From the NCBI GenBank assembly GCA_034521835.1, contig JAXHMA010000003.1:434001-498000 (forward strand): a stretch of 64,000 nucleotides of DNA. The letters run 5' to 3'. Source of the stretch: JAMQKA01 sp034521835. GTDB taxonomy: Bacteria; Bacteroidota; Rhodothermia; Balneolales; Balneolaceae. Under the pieces are notes generated by a model that saw only the letters and a program-made list of their open reading frames with translations, did no database searches and had not been told where the DNA came from. Below are positions 52,799 to 63,271 of the stretch, piece after piece (position 1 is the first letter of the stretch; each line of letters starts with the position of its first letter). Made by a program: the position numbers and the translations under genes.

Positions 52799-55700
52799 AT
52801 GAAACGCATTTTATCGATTGTCGCATGCCTGTGCTTTATTGCACCGGCATTCTTTTTGTTAACGTCTTGCTCTAACGTTCGAGACGGCGAACCCAGAGTA
52901 TTGGTTTTTAGTAAAACGGCTGGCTATCGGCATGCCTCCATTCCAGACGGTATCGCCGCTATTCAGCAATTGGGAGCCGAAAATGGGTTCCATGTGGACA
53001 CGACTAAAAACGCTAACTATTTTACGGAGGACAACCTCAAAAAATATTCGGCTGTTATATTTCTGAGTACCACCGGTGATGTCCTCAATAAGTACCAGGA
53101 AGCAGATCTGGAGCGCTATATCCAAGCGGGCGGTGGATTTGTGGGGATCCACGCGGCCGCTGACACAGAGTACCACTGGGGCTGGTACGGCCGTATGGTA
53201 GGTGGATATTTCCTGGATCATCCGGGCATAAATGACCCACATCCCAACGTGCAGGAAGGCGTTCTCATGGTGGAAGATGATTCTCATCCCACAACAAGCT
53301 TTCTGCCAGGCGAATGGCAGCGTACCGATGAATGGTATAGCTACAAAAATTTTAATGAAAACGTGAACGTACTTTTGACCCTGGATGAAAATAGTTACCA
53401 GGGCGGCGCTGACATGGGTACTCACCCCATTGCCTGGTATCACAATTATGACGGGGGACGAGTTTTTTATACCGGTCTGGGTCACACCTCCGAATCTTAT
53501 TCCGAAGACCTTTTCCTGCAGCACGTACAGGCAGGTATTGAATACGCTATCGGGGAAAACAAGATACTGGATTATTCTAAAGCGACCACCGCTCGTGTAC
53601 CTGAGGCAAATCGTTTTACCAAGAAAAATCTTGCAGTAGGTGAGTTTTTTGAGCCGACTGAGATGACCATCCTTCCAAATAAGGATGTCTTGATTGCACA
53701 GCGGCGGGGTGAAATTCTGCATTACAGCCACAGTGATTCAACGCTGAACCAGGTTGCTGCTCTTGATGTTTATTTTAGGACGGATGAACCTGGCGTCAAC
53801 GCCGAAGAGGGGCTTCTAGGGATTAAAGCCGATCCCAATTATGCTGAGAACAATCATGTGTTCGTTTTCTATAGCCCGGCGGATACCTCGGTAAATCGCC
53901 TTTCACGATTTAACTTTGACGGAGAAAAGCTGGAGATGGAATCAGAGGTTAAAGTGCTGGAGTTCTACTCCAGCGGCATATCTGTTGCCACACCGGTGGT
54001 TCTATCGCCTTTGACAGCGATGGGCTGCTCTATCTTTCAACCGGTGACAATTCAACGCCTTTCAACCAGCCGGATCAGAAATATACGCTAAACGGGTTTG
54101 CACCACTCGACGAACGCGAGGGTTTCCGGCAGTACAACGCTCTCCGATCCTCGGGTAATGCAAACGACTTGCGCGGAAAAATTTTGCGGATCAATGTTAA
54201 TGAAGACGGAAGTTATGACATTCCGGAAGGCAACCTCTATCCAGAGAGGTACAGAAGGCACGCGTCCTGAAATTTATGTGCAGGGAAACCGGAATCCCTA
54301 TTGAATTTCAGTAGATCAAAAGACCGGTTATCTCTACTGGGGAGAGGTGGGGCCTGATGCCAGCAACGACAGTCTCCAAACCCGCGGCCCTCGTGGATAC
54401 GATGAGGTCAATCAGGCACGTGAAGCTGGTTTCTTTGGCTGGCCAATGTTCATTGGCGACAACTATGCCTACCATCGCTATGACTATGGTACAGGCGAAC
54501 CTGGAGAAGCATTCGATCCGGAAAATCCCATTAATGATTCCAGGTTAAATGACGGCATCAATCAGCTGCCGAAGCCAAAGCCCGCTTTTATCTGGTATCC
54601 CTATGCTGAATCAGAACTGTTCCCAGGCGTAGGTACCGGTGGACGTAACGCGATGGCGGGACCGGTCTACTACACCGATATGTATCCTGAAGGGAACCGA
54701 TTGCCGGAATATTTTGACGGCAAACTAATTATCTACGAATGGATTCGCGGCTGGATTAAGGTAGTCACCATGCAGGAAAACGGTGATTATGATAAGATGG
54801 ATCCCTTTATGGAGGACACCGATTTTAACGCGCTTATTGATATGGAGGTTGCTCCAGACGGACGAGATCTATCTTCTGGAATATGGAAGCGGCTGGTTCT
54901 CCAGGAACCCGGATGCTGCCCTTTCTCGCATTGAATATAACGGCGGTAATCGTAATCCAGCCATCGCCGGTATTTCTACGAATAAATCATCCGGTACGCT
55001 GCCGCTTACAGTGCAGCCACCGTTGAAGCCAGCGATCCTGAAAACGATCCGCTGACCTATATTTGGGATCTTGGAAACGGCGAAACGCGAGAAACAAGTA
55101 AGCCGACTCTTGAATATACCTACGAAGAAATTGGGGATTATGACATTACCGTGGAAGTGCGAGATACTGAAAATAACAGTATCACCAGTAGCCCTGTGTC
55201 AGTGTATGCAGGTAATGCTGCTCCTGATATCTCCATAAATATTAATGGTAACAGTACATTTTATTTTCCAGGGTCAACCTGTTTCCTATGAGGTGAGTAT
55301 CAGCGATCCTGATGGTCCTTCCGCCTCCGAAGATCTACTCTACGCTCTTTGTTTCAGCTGATTATGTGGAGGGTAGCGACATGGCTGAGGCCTCCAGGGG
55401 CACCAGGTAATGACCCAGGCCATCAGTGGTAAAATGATGATCGAATCGCTTGATTGCCAGGCATGCCACAGATTGGATGCAGAATCGATCGGCCCGTCGT
55501 ACGTTGCCGTTGCCGAACGATATGAGGACTCATCCGACGTGCAGGCCCACTTGGTTAACAAAGTAATCAACGGAGGTTCCGGTGTTTGGGGTGAGACGGT
55601 TATGCCTGCACACCTTGATATAAGTGAGGACGACGCGCGCAAAATTGTATCCTGGATCATGTCGCTTAATGATGAGCAGCAGACTCAGGAATCACTGCCC

Positions 55701-56252
55701 GCAGAAGGCAGCGTTCAGCCTACACTTGATAAGCAATTGGCTCCCAATGGACTGCTTATTTTATCGGCTAGTTACACCGATCAGGGTGGAGCTAATGTAA
55801 AACCACTGACGGGCAATACCAGCGTGTACCTGCGAAATAATACTATGAGCTTTACAAATGCAGCAAATCTTCAAGAATACAGCAGCATGACCTATGACGG
55901 TAACTTCCTGCTGATGGTGCCAGAGCAAGAGGGATCATTTAGTTTGAATGGTATTGACCTTACGGGTGTGGGATCGGCCACACTGATGACAGCCATGATG
56001 GAACAGCTGGAAACAGGCTATGAGTTTGAGCTACGACTGGGAGCCCCGGATGGGCAGGTCATAGGCAGTGCAGTGCTCGAACCCGGTAGTGGATCAGCTT
56101 CGTCAGATGGCCAGCCCATAATGGGTGAGTTGTCGATCAATATCGACGAGGTCGATGGTCAAAATCATGATCTTTACATTACCAGTCGTCCTCAAAATAC
56201 AGATGCGGCCACCACTGTCGTGCTCTCAGCAATACGCTTTAATACCAACTAA
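52799..56252 (+). CDS. ThuA - sugar dehydrogenase propeller - PKD - cytochrome c - CBM6 lipoprotein (many breaks)
   Basis: About 1150 residues. ATG 52799 (MKRILSIVACLCFIAPAFFL, lipobox LLTSC) is preferred over the upstream 52688 frame. A ThuA domain spans about 30-240 (RVLVFSKTAGYRHASIPDGI, GGGFVGIHAAADTEYHW, GTHPIAWYHNYDGGRVFYTG). Next are a glucose/sorbosone dehydrogenase-like propeller (NKDVLIAQRRGEILHYSHSD, EEGLLGIKADPNY, LRGKILRINV, LYWGEVGPDASND, FFGWPMFIGDNYAY), a PKD domain (TYIWDLGNGETRETSKPTLE), a class I cytochrome c (CQACH at about 55455, then WGETVMPAH) and a CBM6-like end. Frame changes occur near 53985, 54060, 54235, 54870, 54950-55020 and 55270-55420, and TGA replaces an expected Arg codon at 54302. 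The domain order is a known Bacteroidota architecture. Confidence 0.83.
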
Positions 56253-56285
56253 TTGTAAATATTTATTTTCTTTACAATTAGTTGG
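56245..56285. terminator. 15-bp perfect hairpin terminator overlapping the stop codon
   Basis: CCAACTAATTGTAAA at 56245-56259 pairs perfectly with 56271-56285 around an 11-base loop and is followed by CTTTT. The TAA stop of the ThuA-type gene (56250-56252) lies inside the left arm. It separates this gene from the rhamnose operon. Confidence 0.75.
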
Positions 56286-56423
56286 CTTTTGCATTTGTGA
56301 TAAATCATAAGTATTCACATAATTACCTGCTGCTAATTTGATCGATGGGGCGATTAAATTAGCAGTTCTTTTGACAATTATAAATTTGTGTACCGGGAAA
56401 AGAAGTTTATTTTCATATTTACT

Positions 56424-56451
56424 TAACCGGTTATGTTAAAAATGTGAACAT
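56424..56451. promoter_or_regulatory. Candidate operator of the rhamnose operon
   Basis: A perfect 10-bp palindrome TAACCGGTTA (56424-56433), with the central CCGG/CG symmetry usual for LacI-family sites, overlaps ATGTT-N9-AACAT ending at 56451. It lies 24-51 bases upstream of the permease start and after the terminator, the expected place for control of this operon. No regulator gene lies in the window. Confidence 0.45.
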
Positions 56452-56474
56452 TAACGTTTAGTCAGATTTACGGG

Positions 56475-57883
56475 ATGGGAGATACATTTTTGAATCGCCT
56501 GGACGAAAGGCTGGACTCGATCGATGAGTATGAACGCGAACCGGTACCTGAGTCCAAGTTAAAGGGATGGAAAGGGTTCTTGGGGATGTATGCCGGAGAG
56601 CACACCGCGGGCACCGAATTCGTGATCGGACCACTCTTTGTAGCACATGGTGTGGCTGCCGGAGATCTGATATGGGGACTTATTGTTGGAAATATTTTGG
56701 CAGTATTGAGCTGGGCGTTCTTATGTGCACCTGTGGCGGTAAAAACAAAACTTACCCTCTACTGGCAGCTCAGAAAAATTTGCGGCTCTCAAACTTGCGC
56801 TTATCTACAACATTGTCAATGCGCTGATGTTCTGCTTCCTTGCCGGTTCTATGATTGCCGTTTCGGCTACGGCCGTAGGATTGCCGTTTGGCATAGCTAT
56901 GCCCGGCCTCGGAGACTGGATGCCCACCAGCATAGGCTGGGTAATCACGGTATTTGCAGTGGGTCTCGTAATTACACTCATAGCTGTTCTTGGCTATGAT
57001 TATGTAGCCCGTTTTGCCAACCTCGCTTTTCCCTGGATGATACTGGTATTTATCGCAGCCGCACTGGCAATGCTTACGCGATCGGGTGCCACCTCAATAT
57101 CTGATTTCTGGACGGTTGCCAATGAAAAAATATGGACGGGTGTGCCTGCGGAAGGACAGAGTAAATTTACATTCTGGCATGTCACATTTTTTGCCTGGTT
57201 TGCCAACATGGCCATGCATATCGGTATGTCAGATATGTCGATATTGCGTTTTGCTGAAAAGTGGCAGCATGGATTTTCATCAGCCACCGGCATGTTTTTC
57301 GGGCATTTTATTGCCTGGATGGCCTCGGGTATTTTAACGGCAGCTGCGGCGGGAGCTATTGCACCAGGTCTTATTGCTTACAACAGCGCAGGAGTGGCCG
57401 GTGCTATCTGCGTGGTTATTGCGGGATGGACTACTGCAAATCCTACTATATACCGCGCAGGGCTTGCGCTTTCAGTCGGTTACTCCCAATTGGAAACGCT
57501 GGAAAGTGACGCTTTTTACCGGGTTGATTACAGCCATAGCAGCTTGTTTCCCTGCGCTTGTTATGCTCCTGCTGGATTTTGTTGCCCTTTATGGTCTCGT
57601 TCTTATGCCGATGGGAGCCGTAATATTTTTGGACGTAATTGTATTTCCCAAGCTAAATTTGAAAAGCAATTTCGCCGAATTGATGAACCTGAATTTTAAC
57701 TGGGCGGCCGGGCTGACTTGGTTTGTAACCCTTCTGCTTTGTCTTTTTATTAACTTATATATGGGGATAGAAATATTTTTCCTTGGGTTACCGGGTTGGT
57801 TTATTGCTGTACTGCTATACTTGGGAATGAGCTACTGGTATCAGAGCAGATATCAACAGGTACCTGAGGCGACGACGATCTGA
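56475..57883 (+). CDS. NCS1-family (cytosine/purine permease-like) transporter, candidate rhamnose importer (frameshifted)
   Basis: Multi-pass inner-membrane transporter of about 468 residues with the NCS1 layout. The N-terminal part is WKGFLGMYAGEHTAGTEFVI then GPLFVAHGVAAGDLIWGLIV. After a frame change near 56775 come YNIVNALMFCFLAGSMIAVS, WVITVFAVGLVITLIAVLGY and FWHVTFFAWFANMAMHIGMS. A second change near 57470 leads to ITAIAACFPALVMLLLDFVA and INLYMGIEIFFLGLPGWFI. NCS1 members classically move nucleobases and hydantoins, but this one heads an operon holding only rhamnose genes. Import of rhamnose or a related deoxysugar is therefore the likeliest role (inference). It follows the candidate operator directly. 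Confidence 0.82.
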
Positions 57884-57970
57884 TGTTTTGGTAATTCATG
57901 ATCTTACTTACACTTAAATTTTTGGTTAAAAGAATAACCTCAAGTTAAAATTGAACTAAATCCAAAGACA

Positions 57971-60170
57971 ATGACTAAAAGCACCGTAGATCATTATTTC
58001 AGACAAGTAGAAAGTAAATGGGATGATGCCAAAGTTGAAGGCATGGATCCACTGGACCGTTTGGTATATCGTTCCAATCTATTGGGCAGCGATGCATACA
58101 TTAATAACGCAGGCGGCGGTAATACCTCCAGCAAAGTGATGGAAGAGGAGCCGATTACCGGGGATGAAGTGGAAGTGCTCTGGGTTAAAGGTTCGGGCGG
58201 CGATCTGCGAACGGCTACACGGCCCAATTTTGCTTCGCTTTATCAACAGCGATTGCTGGAGCTGCAGGATGTCTACGCCAGCTTTGATGAAACCGGGCTT
58301 AAAACGCCGGCTGAGGATAAAATGACGGAGATGTATCCCCATTGCACGTTTAATTTAAATCCACGGGCGCCCTCTATCGATACGCCCTTGCACAGTTTTA
58401 TTCCCTACAAGCATGTGGATCATACCCACCCGGTGCCGGTTATTGCCATCGCTACAGCCGAAAACGGTAAAGAATTGATGAAAGAGATTTACGGGGATGA
58501 AGTGGCCTGGGTCGACTGGATGCGGCCCGGTTTTGAACTTGGTCTCAAATTAGAGGAAGTAATCGAAGAGAATCCTGATATAAAGGGTATTATCTTGGGG
58601 GGGCACGGCCTGATAAACTGGGCAGATGACGATAAAGAATGCTATGAGCTAAGCCTGGAGCTGATCAACAAAGCTGCTGATTACTTGGCAGATCACGAAC
58701 TGGGAGAAGATTCTTACGGCGGCCCCCAGTACAAGTCACTTCCCAAAGATGAACGGCGCGAAATGCTCGCAGAAGTAGTTCCCTATATTCGTGGGCAGAT
58801 CAGCCGAGAAAATAAGTTTATCGGAACCGTACAGGATGATGATCTGACGTTGCAATTCATAAATTCAAAGGATGCTCCTGAGCTGGCCGAGCTGGGTACC
58901 TCCTGCCCGGATCGCTTTATCCGAACAAAAATTAAACCGCTCTACCTCGACTGGGATCCCCAAGAAGAAGAGGTTGATCACCTGATGGAGAAAATTGAGA
59001 GCGGTCTTGCGCAGTATCGGGAGGATTATATCCAGTATTATGAGAACTGCAGTCCCGAAGATCCATTTGACATGCGCGATCCGAATCCCACGGTTATCCT
59101 TATTCCCGGCCTTGGAATGGTCACTTGGGGAAAAAGTAAAAGTGAATCGCGGGTAACTGCTGAATTTTATACTGCTGCGATCGGAGTAATGCGCGGCGCA
59201 GAATCAGTAGGAACATACACCGCCATCCCCAAGCAGGAAGCCTACGACATTGAATACTGGGCGCTCGAGATTGCCAAGCTAAAACGTATGCCTCCGGAAG
59301 ATGAACTTTCACGCCAAGTGGTGGCTGTGGTCGGTGCCGGTAGCGGCATCGGCAAGGCGCTGGTACCACGGTTGATTGAGGAAGGAGCCACGGTGGCCGC
59401 CATAGATCTCGACCAGGAAGCAGCCGAAACAAACAGCCCGGGAAATGCTCAATGAAATCGGCATGGGTATTGGCGTGGCCGGTTCCGATATCAGCGGCTC
59501 GGGTGATGTTATCGGCTTGGGATGCGATATTACTAACCGTGAGGCCGTAAAGGATGCACTGCAACAACTTCTTATCGCTTATGGCGGACTCGATCATGTT
59601 ACCGTGACCGCCGGGCTTTATCCCACACCGGATGAAGATGGCCGTGTTCCTGATAAAGCATGGGACCAAAGTTTTGCCGTAAACGTGAAAGGCAGCTACA
59701 TCGTAGCAGACGAAGCGTCCTCGATATGGCAGAAACAGGGTCTGAATGGCAGCATGGTCGTCACGACAAGTGCAAATGCCGTAGTGCCGAAGTCAGGAAG
59801 CCTGGCCTATGATACCAGCAAAGCTGCTGCAAATCACCTGGTGCGTGAACTATCTATTTCACTGGCTCCAAATATCAGGGTCAACGGAGTGGCACCGGCT
59901 ACGGTAGTTGAAGGTAGCAGCATGTTTCCGCGCGACCGGGTGAAGGCCTCGCTGACCAAATATGGTATCGACTTTAAAGATGATGAGGAGACCGAAGTGC
60001 TGCGTGACCGTCTGGCCGAGTTTTATGCTCAGCGAACACTTACCAAGCGCCCGATCTCTCTCGACCAGCAGACTGAGGCTATTTACCGGCTGCTCAGTTC
60101 TGACTTTGAAAATACCACCGGTCACATCATCCCTGTAGATGGTGGGCTGACGGAAGCTTTCTTGCGTTAA
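57971..60170 (+). CDS. rhaEW: Bifunctional rhamnulose-1-phosphate aldolase / lactaldehyde dehydrogenase (frameshifted between domains)
   Basis: Cytoplasmic fusion enzyme of about 730 residues. The N-terminal class II aldolase domain (about 1-430) cleaves L-rhamnulose-1-phosphate to DHAP and L-lactaldehyde. It carries NNAGGGNTSSK, LWVKGSGGDLRTA, LHSFIPYKHVDHTHPVP (zinc His residues) and GIILGGHGLINWADDD. The C-terminal short-chain dehydrogenase domain has VVGAGSGIGKALVPRLIEEG at about 453, and after a break near 59440 LDHVTVTAGLYP, the active site Ser and YDTSK (Tyr and Lys) and NVKGSYIVADEAS. It oxidises lactaldehyde, giving lactate in characterised relatives. One inserted A between AETN and AREMLNEI explains the break. 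The next genes supply the preceding pathway steps. Confidence 0.92.
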
Positions 60171-60192
60171 TTTAAGCATCAAATAAACTGCT

Positions 60193-60366
60193 ATGAAGAT
60201 ACTTCTTATCATTGTATCGCTAGCGGGATTGGCACTGACCTTGGTGCCATCTATTCTTGTTTTCATGCAGGATATCTCGCTGGCTGACCATAAGTTTTAT
60301 ATGATAATCGGGATGATCTTGTGGTTCACTACAGCTCCCTTCTGGATTAAAGAGCAGGAGCTTTAA
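60193..60366 (+). CDS. Small 57-residue membrane protein in the rhamnose operon
   Basis: An intact small gene: ATG 60193, stop TAA 60364-60366. It encodes MKILLIIVSLAGLALTLVPS, then ILVFMQDISLADHKFYMIIG and MILWFTTAPFWIKEQEL. Two hydrophobic segments (about 3-24 and 37-50) are joined by a short polar loop DISLADHK, giving a two-helix hairpin in the inner membrane. It lies 22 bases after rhaEW and 60 before the isomerase, so it is part of the operon. Function unknown; a helper subunit of the NCS1-type transporter is possible. It is easy to miss in automated annotation because of its size. Confidence 0.75.
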   Translation: MKILLIIVSLAGLALTLVPSILVFMQDISLADHKFYMIIGMILWFTTAPFWIKEQEL

Positions 60367-60425
60367 GGATAGTAAGGAGTAGCAGAAATCTGTTTTCAAT
60401 ATAAAATTAAAACAGAATATGAGAC

Positions 60426-61705
60426 ATGGAGATTAAAAAGGGGCAAATAAAAGCTCATAACCAGCAATTATCCGATTCACATGAAGGCTATTTTGAGCCG
60501 CTGGCCGATCAGCTCAGCAGTAAAGGCTATGATGTGGACCAGCTAGTTGACCGTATCGGTTCGTTCCAGGTGGCAATACCCAGCTGGGCGCTTGGGGCGG
60601 GGGGCACGCGCTTCGGCCGATTCCCGATCGGCGGTGAGCCCGGAAGCCTTGAGGATAAAATTGCCGATGTAGGAATTCTTCATTTACTTAATCGGTCAAG
60701 TGGAGCAATTTCATTGCACATTCCTTGGGATATTCCTGATGATTCAGCGGCCATTAAAGAGCTTGCCGATAAATATGACCTTGTGTTTGATGCCGTAAAT
60801 TCCAATACATTCCAGGATCAGCCGGACCAGGCATACTCCTACAAGTTTGGCTCTCTGTCATCTGAGAAAGAGGTTCGTGAACAGGCCGTGGCGCACAACG
60901 TCGAGGTGATTCGGCATGGAGAAACCCTCGGTTCTAAAGCGTTAACGGTGTGGTTGGCGGATGGTTCAAACTTTCCGGGCCAGCAGAATTTTCGAAAAGC
61001 TCTGCAGCGTACGCTGGATTCGCTCGAGCAAATTTACGACGAGCTGCCACCTGACTGGGAAATGCTTATCGAATACAAGCCGTATGAGCCCAATTTTTAC
61101 TCGATGGTTATTCCGGATTGGGGCACCTCGTTTTTGTTGGCCAATAAATTGGGGGATCAGGCCCAGACGCTGGTTGATCTCGGCCATCACCTGCCCAATA
61201 CCAATATCGAGCAGATTGTAGCCACACTGCTGATGGAAGAGAAGCTTGGCGGATTCCACTTTAACGATTCCAAGTATGGTGACGACGATCTTACGACCGG
61301 TTCGATCAAGCCGTACCAGTTGTTTCTTATTTTCAACGAACTCATCGCCGGAACCGATGATATATCGGCTTTAGAGCAGGAAATTTCCTGGATGATCGAT
61401 GCCAGCCACAATGTAAAGGATCCACTGGAAGATCTGCTGCAATCGGTAGAGGCGATCAAAAAGTCATACGCAAAAGCCCTGCTGGTGGACCAAAAAAACT
61501 GGAGGGAGCCCGGGAATCCAACGATCACCGTAGCGGCGCAGAGCGTGCTGCAGGATGCGTTTCAGACCGATGTCCGCCCCCTGCTCCGAGAATCACGACT
61601 GCGTTCCGGGCCGCAGCCGATCCGATCGCCCTGTACCGACAACTAGATGTGCGCCAACACTTAATTAATGAAAGAGGTAGCGAAACGGTAGCAACGGGGT
61701 TGTAG
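60426..61705 (+). CDS. rhaI: L-rhamnose isomerase (xylose isomerase-like TIM barrel), frameshift near 3' end
   Basis: Interconverts L-rhamnose and L-rhamnulose in the cytoplasm. About 426 residues of the TIM-barrel sugar isomerase family. Metal- and substrate-binding stretches are FDAVNSNTFQDQ, MLIEYKPYEPNFY (Glu), TLVDLGHHLPNTNIEQI (Asp and His) and GFHFNDSKYGDDDL (His and Asp); SWALGAGGTRFGRFPIGGEP is typical of the RhaI type. The frame changes near 61607; the other frame then gives DPIALYRQLDVRQHLINERG with SETVATGL and a stop at 61705, the normal end of the family. ATG 60426 has an upstream AGGAGT-like ribosome site at about 60377 and weak sequence closer in. Confidence 0.9.
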
Positions 61706-61774
61706 CTGTAGAAGCCACAACTTTTAAGAGTTAACAATGAGAAAAAATGGGCATGCTAATTTAATCCCAAATAG

Positions 61775-63253
61775 TTGAAACAGGATACGCAAATACCGGT
61801 AACTGCTGTTTTTGATATAGGAAGGACTAACAAAAAGTTTTTCCTTTTCGATGACCAGTATCAGGTTGTTCAGAAACAGCAGACTGCATTGGATCAAACC
61901 GAGGATGAGGATGGTGAACCCTGCGAAGATTTGACGCAGCTGGTGCAGTGGGTTCGACGCAAGGCAGAAGATGCATTCAATAACACCCGCTACAAGATAA
62001 GGGCGATGAACTTTTCCGGTTACGGGGCCACGCTCGTCCATTTGGATGAAAATGGTGAGCCAGTAACTCCGCTCTACAATTACCTGCGGGATTATCCCCA
62101 AGAACTGCTTCATAAATTTTATGATACCTATGGTGGGCGCCGCCAGTTTTCTATTGAAACGGCATCCCCCCCCATGGGCATGCTCAATTCGGGATTACAA
62201 CTCTATTGGTTAAAGCACCGAAAACCCCATCTCTTTAGCAGAATTAAACATACACTGCATCTCCCACAATACATCAGCTACCTGTTTAATAATAAAATTA
62301 CCACCGAATTAACAAGCATTGGCTGCCATACGGGGTTATGGAATTTTAACACAAATAGCTATCATAGCTGGTTGAAAGACCAAGGTATACAGGACTTGCT
62401 TCCTCCTCCGGAGCCGGTAAAAACCACCACGGGCTTTTCTGGACAAAACAAGGCGAATCTGGGAATCGGTATTGGCATACACGACAGTTCTGCAGCGCTG
62501 GCTCCATATCTTGAAATCCTGGATGATCCATTTCTGCTGATATCGACCGGTACCTGGAGTATTTCCTTCAATCCGTTCAATGATAATCCGCTGACGTACG
62601 ATCAGCTACAGCGTGACTGCCTCTGCTATTTGAATATCTACGGTGAGCAGGTTAAAGCTTCGCGGCTGTTTTTGGGACAAGAATACATGCACCAAAAGAA
62701 GAAGCTGGAATCGCACTTCAATCGTGAGGCGACTGCGGCTGCTCCCGAAGTGGACAGAACGATGTTTGAGAAATTAATCAACGATGAGAATCCCTTGATA
62801 AAATTACAGCTGGAGGAAGCTCACGGCTCCGGTCCGTATCCAGATTCTGACATGAGGATTTGGGATTTGAAGGAGTTCACCTCCTACAGTGAAGCCTACC
62901 ACCAGCTTATGCTAGATCTTGTTTCCATCCAGGGCGACAGCATCGAGCTGATTGACAGTCCGCGTCAGATAGAAAACCTAATAGTGACCGGGGGTTTTAG
63001 CCAGAATGAGTTTTTCATGAAGCTACTGGCGACTCGATTCCCCGATCGCGAGGTCTATTCCGCCGAGTTGGGCAATGCCTCAGCATTGGGTGCCGCCATG
63101 GTCATTAGAGGAACTGATTCTTTTAAGGAAAGAAACCCAAAAGAATTACTCGGATTATCCCGTTTCGAGCCGATGGAAAGTTCTATTATTGAAAATTATC
63201 GCTGGCACGAGGCAAGTGCATACGGTCGGGAAGCAACAAACAGCAATCGCTAA
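61775..63253 (+). CDS. rhaB: FGGY-family carbohydrate kinase, probable rhamnulokinase
   Basis: Phosphorylates L-rhamnulose to the 1-phosphate, the substrate of RhaEW. Intact 492-residue frame from TTG 61775 (MKQDTQIPVTAVFDIG); no in-frame ATG exists nearby, so a TTG start is likely. ATP-binding motifs: phosphate 1 loop FDIGRTNKKFFLFDDQYQVV, phosphate 2 loop LISTGTWSISFNPF, adenosine region NLIVTGGFSQNEFFMKLLAT and the C-terminal GNASALGAAMV. The sugar-binding half contains GMLNSGLQLYWLK and LTSIGCHTGLWNFNTNSY. It sits between the isomerase and lutA, completing the pathway in order. Confidence 0.9.
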   Translation: MKQDTQIPVTAVFDIGRTNKKFFLFDDQYQVVQKQQTALDQTEDEDGEPCEDLTQLVQWVRRKAEDAFNNTRYKIRAMNFSGYGATLVHLDENGEPVTPLYNYLRDYPQELLHKFYDTYGGRRQFSIETASPPMGMLNSGLQLYWLKHRKPHLFSRIKHTLHLPQYISYLFNNKITTELTSIGCHTGLWNFNTNSYHSWLKDQGIQDLLPPPEPVKTTTGFSGQNKANLGIGIGIHDSSAALAPYLEILDDPFLLISTGTWSISFNPFNDNPLTYDQLQRDCLCYLNIYGEQVKASRLFLGQEYMHQKKKLESHFNREATAAAPEVDRTMFEKLINDENPLIKLQLEEAHGSGPYPDSDMRIWDLKEFTSYSEAYHQLMLDLVSIQGDSIELIDSPRQIENLIVTGGFSQNEFFMKLLATRFPDREVYSAELGNASALGAAMVIRGTDSFKERNPKELLGLSRFEPMESSIIENYRWHEASAYGREATNSNR

Positions 63254-63271
63254 GTTTTTTGATATTTTTTA

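Noticed and set aside
57924..57939. GGTTA-N6-TAACC upstream of rhaEW as a second operator
   Set aside because: The arms are only 5 bp and the region is A/T rich; this is expected by chance often enough that I do not call it.
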